From Pycnopodia helianthoides (taxonomy: Eukaryota; Echinodermata; Asteroidea; Forcipulatida; Asteriidae), in assembly GCA_032158295.1 (NCBI GenBank), contig CM063254.1, positions 992,001-1,056,000 on the forward strand: a stretch of 64,000 nt of DNA, given 5' to 3'. The notes under the pieces are model-generated. The model worked only from the letters and a program-made list of their open reading frames with translations. It did no database searches and was not told the DNA's origin. Numbering within the stretch: position 1 is the first letter of the stretch; the number at the start of each line of letters is the position of its first letter. Both the position numbers and the translations under genes were made by a program. Positions 13,301-23,322 of the stretch are shown piece by piece.

Positions 13301-16300
13301 AAATTGATTCAGAATAGGAAATGAGAAACCTTTGAAAAAAACAGTTAGAGGACTTTGTGTTTGTCTCACTTATAATATATTTGAAAATAGTTCAAACGTT
13401 GAACATTGTTAAACAACAATTACCTCACTGGTCATTAAAATATTATTACTTGACCACCCTTTATGAACAAAAAGAAATTGTTGAAAATAAAAGCGGCAGG
13501 TTCACTTTGTTTTGCTTTTAATGACAAGCCATTATAGAAAAGTTCAAACTCTCTTAGTAAGATTAACTGTAAAGATAGTGAAAATCTGTCATTTTGGTTA
13601 ATTTAGTACCAACTCTCCCCAAAGGCAGTCCCCGAATCACGTTTCATGTTTTCTTTTGTTACTTGTGGTTTGGGGAGAAAGCAGAAAGGGCAGGACAGTG
13701 GGCCCGCCACTTTTTGAAAATCTTCGGTTGACTGCCCAGAAATGAAAACCATCATCCCAGGTGGCATTTCAAGCTTACTTCCTGATATATATTATTTCCC
13801 ATTGGCAAAGCACAGACACCGCTGCATTCCTGTGGTTGCCTTCTCTTTTTTTTATCCCAAAATTAAAATTCCACAAGTTTGGGTTGGCACCATGCCCATT
13901 ATGTGCTCTTCCATATTTATAATTGTGTGTAAATAGCTGTCAGATGGCAGTGAATGGAAATTAATGCCATGCGGGTCTCTCATGACATTATAATCTGTTA
14001 AGAGTGCAAGGGAGAAAACATGAAGGGTGGGAGGGGGGGGGGTTATGGTTTATAACTCTGAATTGACTGAGGACATTCCATTAGGTCTCCTTTTGTGCGC
14101 TACAAATCAGGGAGACTTGATATTTTTGAATGTCGCTTTGTTGTCCGGAACGTCACATGGGGTCCTGTGAACTTGGCAGATCCTTCATGTATGTAACACC
14201 TGTTCCAATTACAATCACACTCCACTATCTCAGTTCTACAATTTGTACTGCAATCCGGATTGCCTCAGTGTTAAAAACACTAGCAGGCTTGCAACTTTAA
14301 GCTGGGCCCAGTTTCACAGAGCTGCTTAAGCACAAAAAAGTAGCTAAGCACATCACATTATGCTTACCAGATTAAGGTTACCAGCCGAAATATAATGTAA
14401 CATACATACTCTTTTTAACTGGTATGCTGCACATTATTGCTGAGCATAAATTTGGTAAGCAATACTTTCTGCTTTTAGTTTTAGCAGTTCTATGAAATTT
14501 GGCCCTGATTATCTGATTCTCTCTTTTTGTTTACTTGTGCCATAGACAACTGAAAAACACTGACTTGGGTGATTGGCCATTACCTCTTTTTATAGGCTGT
14601 GCAAATCTTGCATATATCAAAAATGAGAGCACAACTCAAACAAAGACTATTGTTTTCTATGAAATCAAATCTTCTTTTTAAATTATATTTCTTAACAAAA
14701 TTCTTGAAAATAAAAACACCCATTGCAAGTTGTTATAAATAACATTTAAATTGTTTAAAGATGGATATGAATGGTGTATTCCAAGCAACAAGAATCAAGA
14801 AACAGTGTATGTACGAACCATTTTTATAAAAACAAAATTAATATTTGAAGCTTGAAATGATAAAAAATTCGAAAATAAAAACGACTCTTACGTGACGAAT
14901 TTCCGCGGTTTTCAAAGACGTTTCAGCATATTGACCGCTGGCGGCGCTGTGTGAAAAAGCTGATTGTATGACGTATACCCGTACAGACGACCTGAACATT
15001 GCACTTTGACCTGTACGTATAGCGTATGCTGTCTGCTGTTTTTTATAAAATAGTGAGGCTAGACTGCATGTCTTTTTATCGCCAAAGATACTTCTATTCA
15101 GGAAAAATGCCAACTACTCAGTCAGTGCGCAGCCAGTCGAAAAGTGTTTCCGTTTATTTGTTACGCGTACATCAAAATTGGTGAAATGTTTTATTCATGA
15201 TATATTCATGATATGTAAATGAAGTGATGACGACACGCTCATTTCGCGAAACGGCCGCTGCAATGCAACAGATTCACGTCAAATTGGTGTCTTTTTAAAA
15301 TCATGTCTAGTGAAACTAAGGTCTTTATTACACTCCAGCAAACATGAATTTAAACATGCAGCTTATTTTATTATCTCGTTCATATCCATCTTTAATAATA
15401 AAAATAATTTTTTCAAATTAAAATACAAACAAAATTAAAATTTGGGATGACGATGCTTATTTTTAGAAAACCCATTTGCCAATCATGCCCGAATTTGTGC
15501 ATCCATCATATAGGTTTAATGACAACATGACCGTCAGTTGGGTAAAGTTCTTAATTTTTATCAAGTAACCGGAAACGGAGGTCAAGTCTTATTCTCATGT
15601 TTTCTTTGTTATTTAGTTAATTTGATTTTCCTTTCATCTCGTTTATCACTATGTATTCAAACCCAACAACATAAATCATTTTTATGGCCATAAACTATAA
15701 ACTAAAATAATTGTCAAAACAAAATCCCGCCCACGTTAAACGCCATACGATTGGAACCATATTGGTCCCGGAAGTTTGAATTGTGCAAGAGACTGACGCA
15801 GTGTATTGCTAAAATTAGCAATACACTGCGTAAAGTTGTAATTCTGATGAAGAAAATGTAAAATTAGTTGGTTGTCCGAACCATGTCTTAACCAAACCTT
15901 GTATCATATAAACCTTACTCAGATTCCATGAAATATCAGACGATGACAATTTTACATCTATGAATATAAAATCCATTTAGTAAGATAATTGATTCTTTTA
16001 TAGCATTGACATTTGAAACTGTTACGGGGGTAGTGTTTGCGGTTGCTGAATATAAAGTGTTTTTTTTTTCAGTCATGATTTGTCAAACTTCCTAACATTC
16101 CAAACCCAAATCCATAGATTTGTAGTTGTGGTGGCCAAATAGTGCAACGTGAATTGTGACACACTACTCCAAAATCGGACACTTTGGGCAAATAGTGAAA
16201 TTGCAAGTGAAACATCAAGCATGATATCAAAGTGATACAATGTCTTAATCTACATTCTATATGCTGAAAAATCCTCATCTGTAGATTAGAATTTGGTGTT

Positions 16301-19300
16301 ATTTGAAAGCTCTTCTTCTCATCTACGTATTTGATGAGTAAATAAATCTAGTTTTGAGTTTTGTTTTGGAGTGTTACTACAAGATGTTACTACAGAACAG
16401 CTGGATCAAAGAGAATCCCGTAAAATATCAACTAATAGCTAGGAAACCCTTGAGGAAAAAACAGATTCATTAAAAAAAAGCAAACCTTTGGAGTTATTTT
16501 TTAAGGTTACGGATTGCATTTGTTCATTCTTTGCTAACTGCACCTAGTGGAACATTAAAGGAAGTCTTGTTAGTTTCCTGGATATGACATTGGGCTCTGT
16601 TGTTAAGATGACATAAGGGCCTGTACCTGGTACAACAAAGTCATGCACTCATTTCCAATAGATAGGTCCTTACGAAGGTGACAAATTACAAGTCTCCAAT
16701 TTCATGTCAAAATGGTGATTTCATTTGAGTTGATACTCTCTCAAAATGAAATATTTGAAACCTGACAGTCAGTAGACGTAAACAATAATTGGGTCTGCAC
16801 ATTTGTTGCTTGTCAAAAAGTTCAAAGGTTTTTTGATTGAGTATCACAAAAATGAACACACCCATATATTTTGAAATGTGACATCATTGGATGTTAACAA
16901 ATTTCGCACTGAAAGTGTATTTCACACATTTTAACATGAATTTAGAGACAACTATTTTGCACTTTTATGAGGACTGTATCTATAGAATGTGCAAGTCTCG
17001 CGCTCATTCGAATTTCCGGGACCATAGTGGTCCCGACCATATGGAGTTTTACGTGGGCGAGATTTTGTTTCGTCAAATATTTTAGTTTAACGTAGTTTAT
17101 GACTATCAACATTATATATGTTGTTGGAAATGTAATACTTAGTGATAAAAAATATGAAAGTAAAATCAATTCAACAATATAACGAAGAAAACCCGAGAAT
17201 TAAACTTGACCTCAGCTTCCGGTTACTGCAAAAAATTAAGAATTTTGTGCTCACCTCCGATAACAAAACTTATGTAAACGCTTGTTTTGGATGCGCGATG
17301 ATAATTGCCAGATGCTGTAATTGCAACGCCGGGCCTTTTTATTGCAGTCTATGGTTGTTGAGGCGTCAGCGTCCTATAAACTGCGCCAAGCGTTAATTTT
17401 ACGCCGGTGTGACCTTCGCGAATCCGCGTAAGGGATTTCTAAAAAGTTAAGATCAAATAAGCATCCTTGTCCCAGAGTTTTAATTATTCTTAATAATAAT
17501 TAACACATTATTTGTGTATTTATTTTAAAAGCTAAAACTAATTTTATAAAAATTGTACTGAGTATTTTTGTTGTTCAGATTTTGTCATTAGATATAATTT
17601 AAAACACAGATTTGATTTCAGAAAAAAAAGTGTTCTTCGTTTGACGTATTTTCTCGTTCCGATACGCGCGAGACTTGCACAGTCTATAGGAGAATGAGTG
17701 CATCACAAAACTGAATTTGACGTTAGAGCCCGTCTTTTAATCAGTCTGTATACTTCCTCTTTTCACGCAGGGACTCTAATTCTTGTTTAAGGTCAAGTAC
17801 CCTCCACCAAAGCATAACATATTGTTATTCTTTTTGATTTAAATTTTTTATAATTTTTTTTTTACCGGTTATAATTATCTGAAAGTTCACATCACCTTTT
17901 GTGACCGCTAGGAATGGGAGACTGTTTGGTGACACTAGGTGGCAGCAGACTGGTATATCCATTTTTGTCGGATGTGTGCGCATGCTCAAAAATACGCTAA
18001 CGAGACTACTGCCACCTGCAAAAACTTATTGATGCTACTAGGTCTTATTCTTGGACCGATTTTACCCAAAATTTTAGATTTAATGTTAAATTGCTGGTTT
18101 TATAGATGCAAGTTATTTAAAGGAACGTTACAGAATTGGTAAGAAAAAAACTTGTAAAATAAACTTTTTGATCACAGATTTAAATAAAACTTACACGGTC
18201 TAATGATGATGATAGTAGAAAACATCCCTTGAAATATTTCTGTCTGAAATGCCATATTTGATGAGAAATGAATAATATTTTCCGATTGGAGTTTATCGCT
18301 CAGTGAGTGTTTTATTCATTTGTTGAATCTATATGATTTCATGCAAATGTGTAATCGGTTTTTTACTATTTTCTCGTGACCCAGATGGCCGATCGATCTC
18401 AAACTTCTACAGGTTTGTCAGTTTATGTATATGGTGGATTACATAAAGTGCTTACACTGCCAGCAACTGTTTTGTTAGCAAAAACCAATTCTGTAATGTT
18501 CCTTTAAAGCTTTTATGTAAGGTATTGCATGTAAAAATCTGCCAATGATAAGTGGTAGTTAATTTAAAACTACAAATAAAATATTGTCGGGATCCAAACA
18601 TTATCTCACGTCTATTAGCCATGTACAAACAATTTTGTATGTTATTGTTACATGCATTTGTGCATTTTTGCATTTGTCCATGGCATAACTTTTTGTGAAA
18701 GTTTTTGTACGTTTTTTGTTTGGAAACAAAATCATAAAAAATATATATATTTCAGCGATAATCGGGCCATGCAACTTTAATTTCATGAATCCTTTTCTTT
18801 TCATTTTTGATTAATTCAGGTCAGTATTGAGAAGATCGAGCGATTTGCATTCTACGAAAGAGCCAAGAAAGCATTTGCTGTCGTGGCAACAGGGTAAGAA
18901 AAAATCACTTAATTCATACTTTTCTTGGATGCCTTCTCTGTGTGAATGTGCAGGGAATGTGGCCAAGACTTCATCAATGTCAAAGAGGTTGTTCAGACAC
19001 AGTACTAAAGTCGGTTGTAAGGCAGTTTTTACTCATTCGAGTGTAACTTTGTGTGTCTGACTGCTCTTAAATCTTAACCAAATCGAGTTGAACTCGAATG
19101 AGTTAAATCGGTCGGCGAGGGTCGTTTAACGCTAAACCACTTCGGGTTGATCTTTTAGCACGGTGTGTGGACAGAATAAAGTTAACCACATCCAGTTTTA
19201 AGTCCTCACCGGTGACCAGTGACCGGTGACCAAGGAAGTGTTGCATAATACGCCATAAATTGTGAAAGAGTGTGTATTTTGTAAACGCCTGTTTATGTGA

Positions 19301-22300
19301 ATGCAGGGTTTTATGTAAATGTAGCGGATGTTGTTTTGTTGGGTCGTGGTGCTGTTTGACTTCTTAATTAAAACCAAAGATAAACTGTATCGGGCTTAAC
19401 TTCAAGCTGTCTGAACGCAAGGTAGTTTTATTTTACGACCAGCCTCCGCTGCTCGTAAAGTTAAAGGAACATTACAGAATTGGTATTTGTAAAATATACT
19501 TTTGATCACAGATTTACATAAAACTTACACGGTCTAATGATGATGATAGTAGAAAACATCCCTTGAAATATTTCTGTCTGAAATGCCATATTTGATGAGA
19601 AATGAATAAACTAATTTTCCGATTGGAGTTTATCGCTCAGTGAGCGTTTTATTCATTTTTTGAACCTATATGATTTCATGCAAATGTGTAATCGGTTTTT
19701 CACTATTTTCTTGTGACCCAGATGGCCGATCGATCTCAAACTGCTACAGGTTTGTCAGTTTATGTATATGGTGGATTACATAAAGTGCTTACACTGCCAG
19801 CAACTGTTTTGTTAGCAAAAACCAATTCTGTAATGTTCCTTTAAACCGGTTCAGATCTAACTTTAGTACGCGGTCTGAACATGGCCAAAGACCAGTATCC
19901 CCACTTTATGCGACAAAACACGTATACATGAAATAACAAACTTGTGAAAGTCAAAGTTCAATTGGTCATTGGAATCACCAGAAAATAGTGGAAAAAAACA
20001 ACAACCTTTAAACATGTTTTTCACTGTTTCTAGATTATCAGGTTTTTGACACATGATGAATTTAAACCAGTTGTGTCACTCAATTTGTAATAAACTATAA
20101 CATTTCAAGCACAATAATTTTAAGAGAAGTTTTCCACCCTGACTATTTTTATACCATGTTTAATTAATATGCAAATCTGTGAACATTTATATTTTCAATC
20201 TTACCAACCTCATTCCCAGGGGTGATCTCGCCGCGCCATGGTTAATAAAACTGCGCCACATTTAAATTAGGCCTGTAGTGGATCCACTCTACGCGTGCGC
20301 TCAAGTATGGTAGCCGCAAAGGAGCATCAAGGAAAGAGCAACTGGTCCCCTCTCTTTCTTCTTTGATTGTAACATGTGTAACTAACTGTATGCCGTTTAG
20401 GGTGACTGTAAAAACATGATTCACTGGTGTTTTTTTTAATTGCAGCAAAACATTGCATTTTGACATGCTTGTATTGAGCATCCTACAAGTGCCATACATT
20501 ACAAGGGCTCCAAAGTTTTTAACACGTTGACTGCCGGTCATAGATTCGTAGGGCGTTCCCATTTGCCAAGTGTGGTGCGCGTGCGCGCATACTGAATAGT
20601 TACTACAGAAAGAAAAAAATTTGAACATACACATTCTAAGGATGTATGTCCTCACCACTGCCAGAAGCGTATGTGTTGCGTGCTCAGTGATGCCAGTGTA
20701 TTTAAATAACAATACAAAGCCCTTTCATTCTCTACGAGTATACTCGTAGTGGCAGAATCCGTTACACCTGTTACTACGAATATACTCGTAGGCGGCAGAC
20801 AAAAAGTTAGCATTAAGCGCGCAAAGCAGTGACTTTTGGGAGCCAATCAGCATTGTTCTTCAGCACCACCCTACCAGGGGTTACAGACAAGAGGTATCCT
20901 TACGGCGCGCTGCCCCTAGTCGTGAAGCTACAATCTTTATTAATGGACTGATCGTGGGGGGGGGGGGGCAGTATTAAGAAAGCAAAAATGTACACAACTC
21001 TGTTTTTTTTTTCAGAGTTAAAAAAAAACATCTAAAAAGTCATACACGTACCGGTCTGATTTGAGTTGCATGTCATTCCTTTTGCCCCCCTTTTTTTTTT
21101 AAGACTTAGTACATGTAGGGGGGGGGGGGTCATTGCTAACTATGTCGCATTTACCTGGAGGTAATAAGCCAGCAGTCTATCTCCATGTTTATCAAGCCTA
21201 ACCATAAACAAACAAAGAATACTTCAATCTGTCCTTGAGAATGACCGATAAAAATATATATAAAAACTCACCACATACACCAAAACAAAAAAAATCATAT
21301 TAAAAACACAATGCCACAATAGTTCACATTCTTGTCAGATTTGTCCAGATAATGGGTCTTGTTTAGTAGAGTTACAGCAGAGCTCAGTAAAAGTAACCCA
21401 TCCATGCCGGGCTTTATCGGCGAGGAAATCCTCCTACAAACAAACACACTGGAGTGTAAAAAAGAAATATAGGTCATAGACCTTACTGGAACAGGCTATG
21501 CCCCAATTTGAACCTGTTTGGAGAAAATCATGGGGCAAGGATGAGGGGAGTGTCTGGTAACCTGTTTGCGAGGTTTATGAGCACTGATCTATTGATTGTG
21601 GTACCATACCGTATCTGAATACAGTGGTAACAAACAAGTATTATATGTAAATCAAAGAGCCCCTAAATCACCCCTGGGTAGGCTTGTGTTAGGGTCACTC
21701 GGCTATTAAGAATAACAGGTAGCAAACATTTAGTCTGCTTGCAAAATAATGTCTTGTCAACACTGAAATTGAATCACAAAATACTTTCGATTGGGAAAGA
21801 AAATGTTGATTGATACAAACGTGTGTGTGTTTTTTTTTGGGTTCTTTTTGTGGTTACAGGGACCCACAAATAGGCCCCCCCTGCCGGGCAGAGGTCCCAA
21901 AAACGGAACTGGAGTTAAGTTGTCACACTGCTTAATAAATTGGTGACAGACAGACGCTGGGCACTTGAGGATTATTACCCCTGACAATGAGAGTGTGGGA
22001 ACTATTAACAATCAGCCCAGATAATCAAACAGTTTGTGATATTTTTAAAAAACAGGGTGTTTGTTATTCTGCCTGCACCTCCAAATCAAATAAACATGTT
22101 GACAGATTTTTCTTGGGGTATGTTTTTCGGACCGAAATGGGGAAAAGGTTAAAGTTACATTGTATCATACCAAGGGTTTGATAGTTTTCTGAGAGAGCTA
22201 ATTGGTGGTCAGTGATGTATAACAATAGAAAGGTTGGTGTAGTGGTCCCACTTAACATTGTGAGAGTTTTGAAGTCAAGTAGCCATCAATTTGTATCATA

Positions 22301-23322
22301 ACAAGCCCCCTGGTATTCCAGGCATGCTGTCATTGTTAGGAAGAAAAGAGAGGGGGGCGGTGTCCAATACTTGGACTTGTTGATGTGGTATGCATTATTG
22401 CTTTCTCTCTTTACAACCGCCACAATGAAATAATTGATATAAAAGTGTTGTCAGGAAACAGGGACAAAAGAAGTGGATAAAAAGCTGGAGCCACTATTTC
22501 GAGTATTGTGTTCTCTTTTATTCCTTCCATAATGCACAATTTGTTTAGAGAAGTAATACCTGACCGATAATTTATGTATTAGGCTAAAGCAGTAGCTCTT
22601 GGTGGGGCTTGAACACCCCACCTAATACAAATAAAAATGTGTTTTTATTTATAAGCGCTTTGTCTTTATGGTTTTGGATAGGTTTTTCTTTAGGGTGTGT
22701 TTAACATTGGTAAGACTGTATTCACAGATTTGCACATAACTTACATGGTATAAAGATAAACTTTGGTTGCAATGACCAGAGGAATTAACAATCTGGTTTA
22801 GAACTTTTATGTCTAGATTTGTTCATTATCGCCAGCAAAATAATCAACAATTTCAGTTATGAAAAAAACATTCCTAAGATAGATCTCTGATCTTTGGAAT
22901 TGCCTACAAATTGGGATGTTTTTTGTAAATGTATACTTGTGTCTCTGAATGACATTCAAGACAAGATGGAGAACTTTGTGCTCGGACACAAGTTTCTTAA
23001 AGAGGCCTGTCACTAATTCTCAAGATGGTTGGTGCCAATTTTACCAGGCATGATATTTCTTTATAATTGCATCTGATTTCTGACTTGTTTCTCCTCAAAA
23101 AAATCTGTCAAAATTATTTATAAAATGAAAGTCTATGAAGGCGTATAACATATGTAGGTCAACCTTGGTGAATTTTTCCCCTACTTTTGTCAAAGGTCTG
23201 TTTTACACCCACATTATTTTAAGTGTGTCTCAGAGTCTCTATTTGTTGTTTCCATTCACAGGGAGAAGGCTCTTTACGGAAATCTCATCTTGAAGAAAGG
23301 GGTGATTTCTTCCGGTCAGTGA
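1379..23322 (+). CDS. FUOM: Fucose mutarotase (RbsD/FucU family), 5' partial
   Basis: FUOM interconverts the anomers of L-fucose, which feeds the fucose salvage route to GDP-fucose in the cytosol. Five exons join in frame: 1379-1447, 2676-2746, 10765-10866, 18820-18893 and 23262-23322 (TGA at 23320-23322). All introns are GT-AG. They encode about 125 residues, compared with about 153 in the human protein. The order of recognisable blocks matches the family: VLADANFPSSSIC, GPREIRADG, GIPELLEAILQLLPLD, TPVWDKY, then the strongly conserved FYERAKKAFAVVATGE and ALYGNLILKKGV at the C terminus. The first exon here starts with two bases of a split Val codon, so the exon with the start codon and the MGHGDEI-like segment must lie left of base 1; I found no candidate in 1-1378. 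Introns are long (up to 8 kb) and hold SINEs and MITEs. No frameshift or lost residue is visible. Confidence 0.93.
1562..1882 (+). repeat. Repeat family G, copy 2
   Basis: The most complete simple copy. It begins CAGGGCTCCACATTTACACT and ends TTCGAGCCCTAG, giving short inverted ends (GGGCTC/GAGCCC), which suggests a non-autonomous DNA transposon. It starts just over 100 bases after the first FUOM exon in the window. Open frames here are spurious. Confidence 0.75.
2050..2245 (+). repeat. Dispersed repeat family H, copy 1
   Basis: Starts at CACACACACAGCTTTGTG and runs through GTGTTACATACCCTCTGTGG to CAAGTCCACACTTTGTA. It contains a GTGTGGAC/GTCCACAC inverted pair around 2150-2180. A second, interrupted copy is at 61412-61830. 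The 167-codon open frame across it is not a gene. Confidence 0.75.
4865..4960 (+). repeat. C-rich low-complexity tract
   Basis: Repeated CCCCACCC and CACACCC units. Low complexity; gives a false Pro/Thr-rich reading frame. Confidence 0.8.
10541..10718 (+). repeat. Dispersed repeat family J, copy 1
   Basis: Shares TTTTGTGTGTACATCC.GGCTATTTTAAG, GAGATACAACG and the ending TACAACATTTTTGCACTGAC with 32478-32638. Probably an old short transposon. Confidence 0.7.
10928..11066 (+). mobile_element. Small inverted-repeat element (family I), copy 1
   Basis: The arms read GCTAGGTGGCAGCAGAC (10939) and GTGCTGCCACCTAGC (11034), inverted to each other. It begins about 60 bases after a FUOM exon. A second copy in the other orientation is at 17912-18020, sharing AATGGGAGACT, CTAGGTGGCAGCA and GAGCATGCTCAAA-like parts. 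Confidence 0.7.
11125..11195 (-). mobile_element. tRNA-derived SINE head (family B), copy 1
   Basis: The minus strand reads GGCTAGATAGCTCAGATGGT, a tRNA A box, then a B box GGTTCAAGTCC and a closing GCTCTAGTC that pairs with the start. A near-identical head faces it at 12261-12332, and a truncated one is at 56813-56872. Mismatched anticodon arms and repetition in introns mark it as a SINE, not a tRNA gene. Confidence 0.75.
11521..11575 (+). repeat. 14-bp tandem repeat
   Basis: Four tandem units of AAACAAGAAATCAT, the last one imperfect. Confidence 0.9.
11996..12545 (+). repeat. ATTACTTAACTAAA degenerate satellite split by a SINE
   Basis: Many variants of the 14-base motif ATTACTTAACTAAA fill 11996-12240 and resume at 12400-12545. 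The gap is occupied by the family B SINE at 12250-12400, so the SINE probably landed in an existing satellite. Confidence 0.8.
12261..12332 (+). mobile_element. tRNA-derived SINE head (family B), copy 2
   Basis: A 72-base tRNA-like unit: acceptor arms GGCTAGA/TCTAGTC with one mismatch, D arm GCTC..GAGC, B box GGTTCAAATCC. The anticodon loop would read GTT (Asn), but base 33 is C and the stem has mismatches, so it is unlikely to be a working tRNA gene. Flanks shared with the copy at 11125 extend it to a SINE of about 150 bases. Confidence 0.75.
14303..14506 (+). mobile_element. MITE family D (GAGCTGCTTAAGCA ends)
   Basis: It begins TGGGCCCAGTTTCACAGAGC and ends GCAGTTCTATGAAATTTGGC, an inverted pair. 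The interior carries the family's AAAAAGTAGCTAAGCA and ACCAGATTAAGGTTACCAGC blocks. Relatives are at 41972-42138, 46877-47000, 49471-49660 and 56369-56542. Confidence 0.8.
15475..15805 (-). mobile_element. Element K, reversed copy
   Basis: Reverse-complement match to the plus-strand copy that starts at 16976. Shared blocks, given for the minus strand here: CTTCCGGGACCA, ACGTGGGCGG, a long AT-rich stretch, and CCGGTTACTTGATAAAAATT. The two copies face each other across about 1.2 kb. The outer limit of this copy is unclear and it may extend to about 15100. Confidence 0.65.
15797..15830. repeat. Perfect 16-bp hairpin
   Basis: CGCAGTGTATTGCTAA, two bases, then its exact reverse complement. It sits at the tip of the reversed element K copy and may be that element's palindromic end. 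Confidence 0.85.
16976..17690 (+). mobile_element. Element K, non-autonomous DNA transposon
   Basis: The ends are inverted repeats: CTATAGAATGTGCAAGTCTC at 16980 and the reverse complement of CTATAGACTGTGCAAGTCTC ending near 17690. The interior is AT-rich with no transposase. A small palindrome GGGACCATAGTGGTCCC lies at 17019-17035. A partial opposite copy is at 15475-15805. Confidence 0.75.
17912..18020 (-). mobile_element. Small inverted-repeat element (family I), copy 2
   Basis: Contains ACTAGGTGGCAGCAGAC and a facing CTGCCACCTG, with GCATGCTCAAAAATAC between. Matches the reverse complement of 10928-11066, including the outer AATGGGAGACT. Confidence 0.7.
18116..18508 (+). mobile_element. 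MITE family E, copy 1 (about 390 bp)
   Basis: Terminal inverted repeats TTTAAAGGAACGTTACAGAA and TTCTGTAATGTTCCTTTAAA. The interior includes GATGATGATAGTAGAAAACA and GGCCGATCGATCTCAAAC. No coding capacity. Two more copies are at 19461-19845 and 27124-27514. TTAA-like ends hint at a TTAA target, but this is not proven. Confidence 0.9.
19461..19845 (+). mobile_element. MITE family E, copy 2
   Basis: Same orientation and structure as the copy at 18116, with the same inverted ends (TTAAAGGAACATTACAGAAT). The two copies bracket the fourth FUOM exon in the window (18820-18893). Confidence 0.9.
20732..20791. repeat. Paired 18-bp palindromes
   Basis: CTACGAGTATACTCGTAG at 20732-20749 is a perfect palindrome. 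CTACGAATATACTCGTAG at 20774-20791 is the same with one mismatch. They are 24 bases apart. Confidence 0.9.
22698..23010 (+). mobile_element. Worn MITE family F copy (probable)
   Basis: Contains AACATTGGTAAGACTG and CACATAACTTACATGG, which match the 62631-62972 element in the same order. The right end is degraded. It lies about 250 bases before the last FUOM exon. Confidence 0.45.

Noticed and set aside
20242..20712. 156-codon open frame on the minus strand
   Set aside because: No recognisable domain; composition and the palindromes nearby fit worn repeat DNA.
20515..20830. A piggyBac-type element starting TTAACACGTTGACTGCC
   Set aside because: I could not find a matching inverted end or a TTAA on the other side.
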